In this document: positions 58,631-64,000 of the stretch, one piece after another
Position numbering within the stretch: position 1 is the stretch's first letter
Layout of the letters: the number at the start of each line of letters is the position of its first letter
Assembly: GCA_028551475.1 (NCBI GenBank)
Contig: CM052357.1
Coordinates: forward strand, 30,835,745 to 30,899,744
Length of the DNA stretch: 64,000 nucleotides
Reading direction: 5' to 3'
DNA from: Casuarina equisetifolia
Taxonomy: Eukaryota; Streptophyta; Magnoliopsida; Fagales; Casuarinaceae
Position numbers and translations under genes: made by a program
Notes under the pieces: model-generated
Told to the model about the DNA's origin: nothing
Seen by the model: the letters and a program-made list of their open reading frames with translations, nothing else
Databases searched by the model: none

Positions 58631-60562
58631 GGCCCTTGATCAGTTAGCCCCCCAAGCCATTAGGGCCAAACCCTTTTGAGACACTACCTTTCCTAGGGCT
58701 TGATGCCTTTAAGCCACCATTAGGGAGACATAGGTCCCATTCATACTTTGTCTGCATGATCTCCTAACGACTTCTTCAAATTTGAATCTCTTATTCAACT
58801 AGAAGGATCAAAACATGCCCTTGGCCTCCTAACCACCATAGACCTAAGGCATGTTGGCCCTTTAGAGCTCCTCAGGCCTTGAGCATCATAACTTCCATCA
58901 GCATGGGCCCTCAGGTCTTTGGTGCTTGAATTAGTATGGCCTTAGGCAACACAACATTGGGCCACCCGCACCCCCTTATTTGTAGGGTCTTGAGTAGCCA
59001 CCCCACGTCCTCAAGCCACACAACACAAGCCCCCTCAGCCCCTCACCATCGAGGAATTTTGATTAATAGCCTCCCTTTGCACAATACGACTTTTCTAGCC
59101 TTCCCAACTTTCCCCTTTCTAGTGGACAACAACCACAAACTCATAGCTTCACCTTTCTTCTAGATCACCGCCACTTTCCAAGTAATTTTGGATTTCAACC
59201 TTGATGCCCTAAATTTCCTAAATTTAATGGTCTTAACTCGAGGGCTTGGATATTGAGTTGTAAATTTTATTTCTATTTTGAGCCTATGGATGAGTATCAA
59301 AAGGAAGATTATGCGACCATCTATTGTAAATAGGAGGTGGGTACATGGGTAGGTAACTATTTGAAATAGAAGGGTCAGATCAATTGGGATCAGTTTACTC
59401 GAGATGTTTGTAATAAATTTGTGGTCACCGAGATAGGCAGTGCCTTAGGTGAGTTTCATTTCTTTCGTCAAACTACTACAATCTAAGCTTATGTGAACGA
59501 CTTTGATTACCTTTAATATCATATTTTAACTCAACACCTAGGTTAGACTAATAAGGTATTTTTAACCTCATTTCTAGTGGGCCTAAAAGATGATATGAAG
59601 GCCCTCATCATGCTCTCACAGCCTCGTGACTTGGAAGAGGCTGTTAAATAAATCCTTATGCAAGAAAAGTTGATGACCTTCACCAATAAGGGCATGGTTT
59701 CACACATCAGCCCCCATCAACCCCCGATTGCTCACTTGTTGAGACCCAATCCAGCTAGACAAAGGGGGTCAAGCCCTTCTTTACTGGTGAGAGTGTGCTT
59801 ACCTATTAAACACATTACTGATGCTCAAATGCAAGCTTAGAGGGAGCAAGGCCTATGTTACCATTGTGATGAAAAATGGGTTTGTGGTCACATTTGTAAA
59901 AGAAACAACTATTTTTCCTTATTGAGGATGACGAGCTAATTGATTAGTCCAATAACAAGTTGGCCCTCATTGAGTAGATCCCAAAGCTTAAACGAGTTTG
60001 AACCATTTGATGTCTTCTCTATTCATGCCATGGTAAGGGGTTCTTCTTCCAACATTTTTAGGTTAGAGACTTATTTTGGAAAATCTCTCATTATTATGTT
60101 ATTTGATATAAAAGCAACCTATAATTTTGTGGACGTTAAGTTAGCCCATAACTTGGGTTGCTAATTGGAAGAGGTTCTACCATTTCAAGTTTGAATTGTT
60201 GGAGACCACTAGTTATAGGGTCACCTAAAGTGCAATCAATTTAGTTGCAAGATTTAAGATTATCATTTTGTTATGGAAGTTCGACTCCTGGCTTAGGAGG
60301 GTTGTGATGTCGTCTTTGTTATGCAATGGGTTATGCGTGTTAACCTAGTCAGTCTCGATGTGGTTAAGAACACCTTAATGATTCAAATTGGGGAACATCA
60401 TTAACAACTACCAGTGGCCTTAGCTTTTGTCGTTGGGTGATAGAGCACCTCTATTGCTTGGTGGGCTAGCTTTGAGCAATTGAGATGACTCTAAAGGTGG
60501 ATATTCCAGCCGATTTGGTAGTGATGTTGATAGACTATGAAGATGTGTTTTCTACTCCTACT

Positions 60563-61151
60563 TAGCTTCTATTGAGCCATGAGTTTGACCACCACATTCT
60601 CTTGAAGGAGGGGAGTGTACCGATTAATGTATGGCCTTATTAGTACCTTTGTGTGCAGAAGGCATAAATTAAGAAGATGAAATCACAATCAAGGACAAGT
60701 TCCCTATTCCTATAATTGATTTGCAGTTTAGCTACCATCATGTTTGAGTGTTCCCCCACTAGCTTCCATTAAGCCATGAGTTTGACCACCACATTCTCTT
60801 GAAGGATAGGAGTGTATCGATTAATGTATGGAACTACTAGTACCGTTGTGTGCAGAAGGCATAAATTGAGAAGATGAAATCACAATCAAAGACAAGTTCC
60901 CTATTCCTATAATTGATTTACAGTTTAGCTACCATAATGTTTGAGTGTTCCCCCACTAGCTTCCATTGAGCCTTGAGTTTGACCACCACATTCTCTTGAA
61001 GGAGGGGAATGTATCGATTAATGTATGGAACTACTAGTACCGTTGTGTGCAGAAGGCATAAATTGAGAAGATGAAATTACAATCAAAGACAAGTTCCCTA
61101 TTCCTATAATTGATTTGCAGTTTAGCTACCATCATGTTTGAGTGTTCCCCC
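60563..61151 (+). repeat. Three tandem copies of a 197-bp RT segment
   Basis: Copies at 60563-60759, 60760-60956 and 60957-61151, each beginning TAGCTTC(T/C)ATTGAGCC-like sequence and ending TTTGAGTGTTCCCCC. Each spans the RT motifs around HHILLKEGS to DKFPIPIIDLQFSYHH. The copies differ by only a few bases, so the duplication is younger than the decay of the element. Confidence 0.9.
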
Positions 61152-63210
61152 TCCGATGACATTCCAAAAACAACATTAAAAACCCACTAGGGGCATTATG
61201 AGTTTCTGGTCATGCCTTTCAATTTGACAAATATCCTCACCACCTTTCAAGGGCTAATGAATCACATCTTCTTGCCACACTTATGGAAGTTTATATTGAT
61301 CTTTTTTTATGATATTTTAATCTTTAGCCTTACATGGGAAAGTTGTGTGCAACATTTGCGAGTGGTTCTCCAACATTAAGAGATCCTCTATTGTATGCTA
61401 AGAGAAGTAAATGTGCTTTTGCTAAGAAACGCATCGACTACTTAGGTCACATCATTTTCAATAAGGGCATTGAGGCAGACCCTAAAAAGGTGGTAGACAT
61501 GTTAGCTTGGCCACAACTGACCTTCATTAAGGGGTTGAGAGGATTCTTGGGACTTATCAGTTACTATCGGTGGTTTGGTAAAGATTATGGGTAGTTGAGT
61601 CACCCTTTAACCCAAATGTTGCGAAAAGACAACTTTTAGTGGTTTGATGAAGCCTTTTAGGTCTTCGAGAGATTGAAACAGGCCATGTGTTTGACTTTAG
61701 TCCTAGCCACTCTGGATTTCCAAAAACCCATTGTCCTCAAGGCTAATGCATGTTGTGGTGGCATAGGAGCAATATTGATGCAAGAGGGCCAACCCATAGC
61801 TTATCTTAATAAGGCATTCACCCTTAAATATTTGAGTCTTTCTACCTATCAAAAGGAACTTTTAACAATTCTGATGGTTGTCCAAAAATGGATATCTTAC
61901 CTATTGGGTAATTACTTTGTGGTGCACATTGATCATAGTAGCTTTAAGCACCTATTAGAGCAACGAGTTTCTTCTTAAGCCCAACACAAATGGCTCACTA
62001 AACTTATGGGGTTTGACAATGAGACTTAACATAAGTAGGGAATAGAGAAAAAAGTTATGGATGCTCTCTTTAGACTCCTTAGTGGGACTAAGGATTTAGA
62101 TTTATAGGTCATGTCAACATTTCAACCTAGTTAGGTTCAAGAGGTGCTCCAGAGCCATGGTAAAGACTCCCACACCCAAACTCTTATAACAGAGTTGCTA
62201 GTTGACTCTTTTACTCACCCGGATTTCAATTTGGTCAAAAAGGTTCTAAGGTTTAAAGATAAAGTGGTGGTAGGTAGCCATAGTTCACTACAGGAACAGA
62301 TAATGAAACAATTACATGGCTCTAGCATTGAGGGCCATTTCGAGATCTATGGAACCTTTAAATAGATAAAGTAGCATTTTTATTGGCCACATATGAAGTG
62401 AACTATCAAGATTTAGGTAGCTAAATGTGAGGTGTGTCAATGTTATAAGGGGGAGCATGTTCCATCGTTAGGGTCACTTCAGCCCTTACCAATCCTCACT
62501 TAAGTGTGACACAACATTTCTATGGATTTTGTGGAGGGATTGCCCCACAAAAAGGGGAAAGACACTATTATGATAATGGTGGATCGTTTCAACAAGTATG
62601 CTCATTTCATAGGGTTGAGTCATCCTTTCTCTACAACATAAGTAGCAATGACCTTCTTGGATGTAGTGGCCAAACTCCATGGGATACCAAACACAATTGA
62701 AAGTGATTGGGTTCCATCTTTCTTAGCAAATTTTGGGAAGAAATATTCCAAGTTTTGGGGGTGAAGCTCCTACGTAATACTGTGTATCATCCACAAATAT
62801 ATGGCTAGATAGAGCGCGTTAACCAATGCCTTGAGCAATACTTATGTTGCTTAAGTGGGGAAAGGTCTCGGAGATGGTTTTCTTGGTTGGCCTTAGAGGA
62901 ATGGTGGTACAATACCAACTATCATACCATTTTCGGCATGATACCTTTTAAGGCCTTATATAAGTACATGCTAACGACAACCACTTTATCATAATTTTCA
63001 ACTAACTAGTAAGTAAGAGGTTGATGACTTATATGCAAGAACGGGTTGCCAGGTTGGATTTGATTCGGCCTCATCTGTTAGAGTTAAGCTCATATGATGC
63101 ACCATGTGAACAAATGCTGAATAGAAAGGACATTCGAGGTGCGGACTTTAGTATACTTAAAGGTGCAACCTTATTGACAACTATTACTCTCTTAGAGGTG
63201 GGGTCATAAG

Positions 63211-64000
63211 TGTTAGGTTTATGGCTATCCAAAAAAGGGGGGTTAAATTGGATATCTAGAAGTTTATTTAATTTTTCAAATTCTTCCTAAATTTGTTTCT
63301 GTATGGTGAACACAACTAGACAAGATATCATAATAGTAATAAAGTAACAAATAAAAGAATTAGATTAGAAAATTCACACATAAGAATTTCACGGTGGTTT
63401 GGCACTTTTCACCTACTTCCACCCTCTTCTTCTTTAACTTAAATTGAGTTGAAATCTGCTTTACTTCAAACAAGGAGAGCACCTCTCCTTCACCTCACAA
63501 CTCCTCAAAAGGAGTTATATAACTCACAGTTACAAGGTTAGGTTTACAAAAACCTTAATACATCAAGCTCATTCCTCAAATATATGATATGAGTAAGGAT
63601 TTAAGCTTATCAGAGAGCTAATTAAATGTATATAAAGTTAATTCAAGCTCTAATCACGAAAGCCCCAATTTCACAAATCTAGGGTTTTGGATTTACAATA
63701 ATCTTTATATGCAAATAATGTTATGATTAATCTAGCACATACAAATATCAATCTATTAAATGATATTCACAAGATAACAAGTTTAGAGAATATCATTAAA
63801 GATTTCCTTTTTCTTCAAACGTTAACAAACACGGTAATAAGAGCAAATCGATGAGGGCTTTTATCTCTTTTGATCAAGTCAGTAAGAATATATCTCAGCA
63901 AGCTCAAATATTTCATCCGAATCTCCCTTTTATAGCAGATACTCGAACCTTGAACAGATTAGGGTTTTGGTTCAAACCTTTTTTGAATCCTTCCATTGAG
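63211..64000. other. Repeat-like DNA of unknown type, runs off the window
   Basis: Begins TGTTAGGTTTATGG right after the gypsy integrase end but does not resemble the candidate 5' LTR beyond TGTTAGG. It contains CACGGTGGTTTGGCAC and CACCTACTTCCACC, word types I associate with plant LTRs, and no coding frame. It could be a second, nested LTR. Confidence 0.35.

Larger units (their letters stand above)
57269..63208 (+). mobile_element. Decayed Ty3/gypsy retrotransposon, plus strand, gag to integrase
   Basis: Order on the plus strand: possible 5' LTR (57269 to about 57646), primer site (57649-57662), gag start (ATG 57678, MAHFQAMAEKLL), a Pro-rich low-complexity region, gag core (59240-59690, with SQPRDLEEAVK), protease (60030-60165, FDIKATYNFVD where DSGATHNFV is usual), RT (60540-61590, with [13 protein letters not shown] and LGHIIFNKGIEADPKKV), RNase H (61670-61975, PIAYLNKAFT, YQKELL) and integrase (62300-62990, zinc-type CEVCQCYK, then [20 protein letters not shown]). 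Stops and shifts are frequent. RT contains a triple 197-bp repeat and a gap in its catalytic core. No matching 3' LTR was found before 64000. Confidence 0.85.

Noticed and set aside
63211..63600. Possible 3' LTR of the second gypsy element
   Set aside because: Shares only TGTTAGG with the candidate 5' LTR; the rest does not align by eye.
1..64000. tRNA, rRNA or miRNA genes
   Set aside because: None could be supported by eye; TGGTATC words are primer sites of retroelements. A tRNAscan or Infernal run would settle this.

Overview
This window is nuclear DNA from a flowering plant, almost certainly a eudicot. It is AT-rich, has genes split by GT-AG introns, plant-only gene families, and many decayed LTR retrotransposons with methionine-tRNA-type primer sites. 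I could not name the species.

Layout. (1) 945-4945, minus: the 5' part of a DLDG1/CemA-like plastid protein gene that runs off the left edge. (2) 8783-9171, minus: a two-exon organellar-type ribosomal protein uS17 gene whose upstream flank is tandemly duplicated (9196-10183). (3) 10239-14485, minus: an old Ty3/gypsy element with both LTRs. (4) 16085-19420, plus: a Ty1/copia 3' half with an internally duplicated RT, a nested insertion and a 3' LTR. (5) 19482-23233: a PPR fragment, a small heavy-metal-associated (HMA) gene, and a truncated CLASSY-type SNF2 pseudogene. (6) 23796-25582, plus: an intact 3-ketoacyl-CoA synthase frame that lacks two of the four conserved histidines, including the catalytic one. 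(7) 26080-29521, minus: a GH17-X8 beta-1,3-glucanase. (8) 31426-33415: an inverted array of LTR/gag fragments. (9) 34312-47633, plus: a 25-exon gene of the At5g58100 type (pollen exine, membrane protein). (10) 48815-50941, plus: an AHSA1-N (Hsp90 co-chaperone-like) gene. (11) 52015-55152, minus: a ROS3-like RRM protein. (12) 55612-63208: a LINE RNase H fragment and a second decayed gypsy element. (13) 63211-64000: unassigned repeat-like DNA.

The order GH17-X8, At5g58100-type, AHSA1-N, ROS3 matches my recollection of Arabidopsis At5g58090, At5g58100, At5g58110 and At5g58130. The DLDG1-like gene recalls At4g31040, near At4g31140, the GH17-X8 paralogue. The genes form an ancestral linkage block rather than one pathway: plastid ion homeostasis, organellar translation, cell-wall glucan, pollen wall, chaperone and DNA-demethylation functions. 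Transposons fill the gaps between them and some introns.

Exon joins were made by eye from reading frame, family conservation and splice signals. Every multi-exon model keeps frame throughout, but none has transcript support here. UTR limits are not determined.
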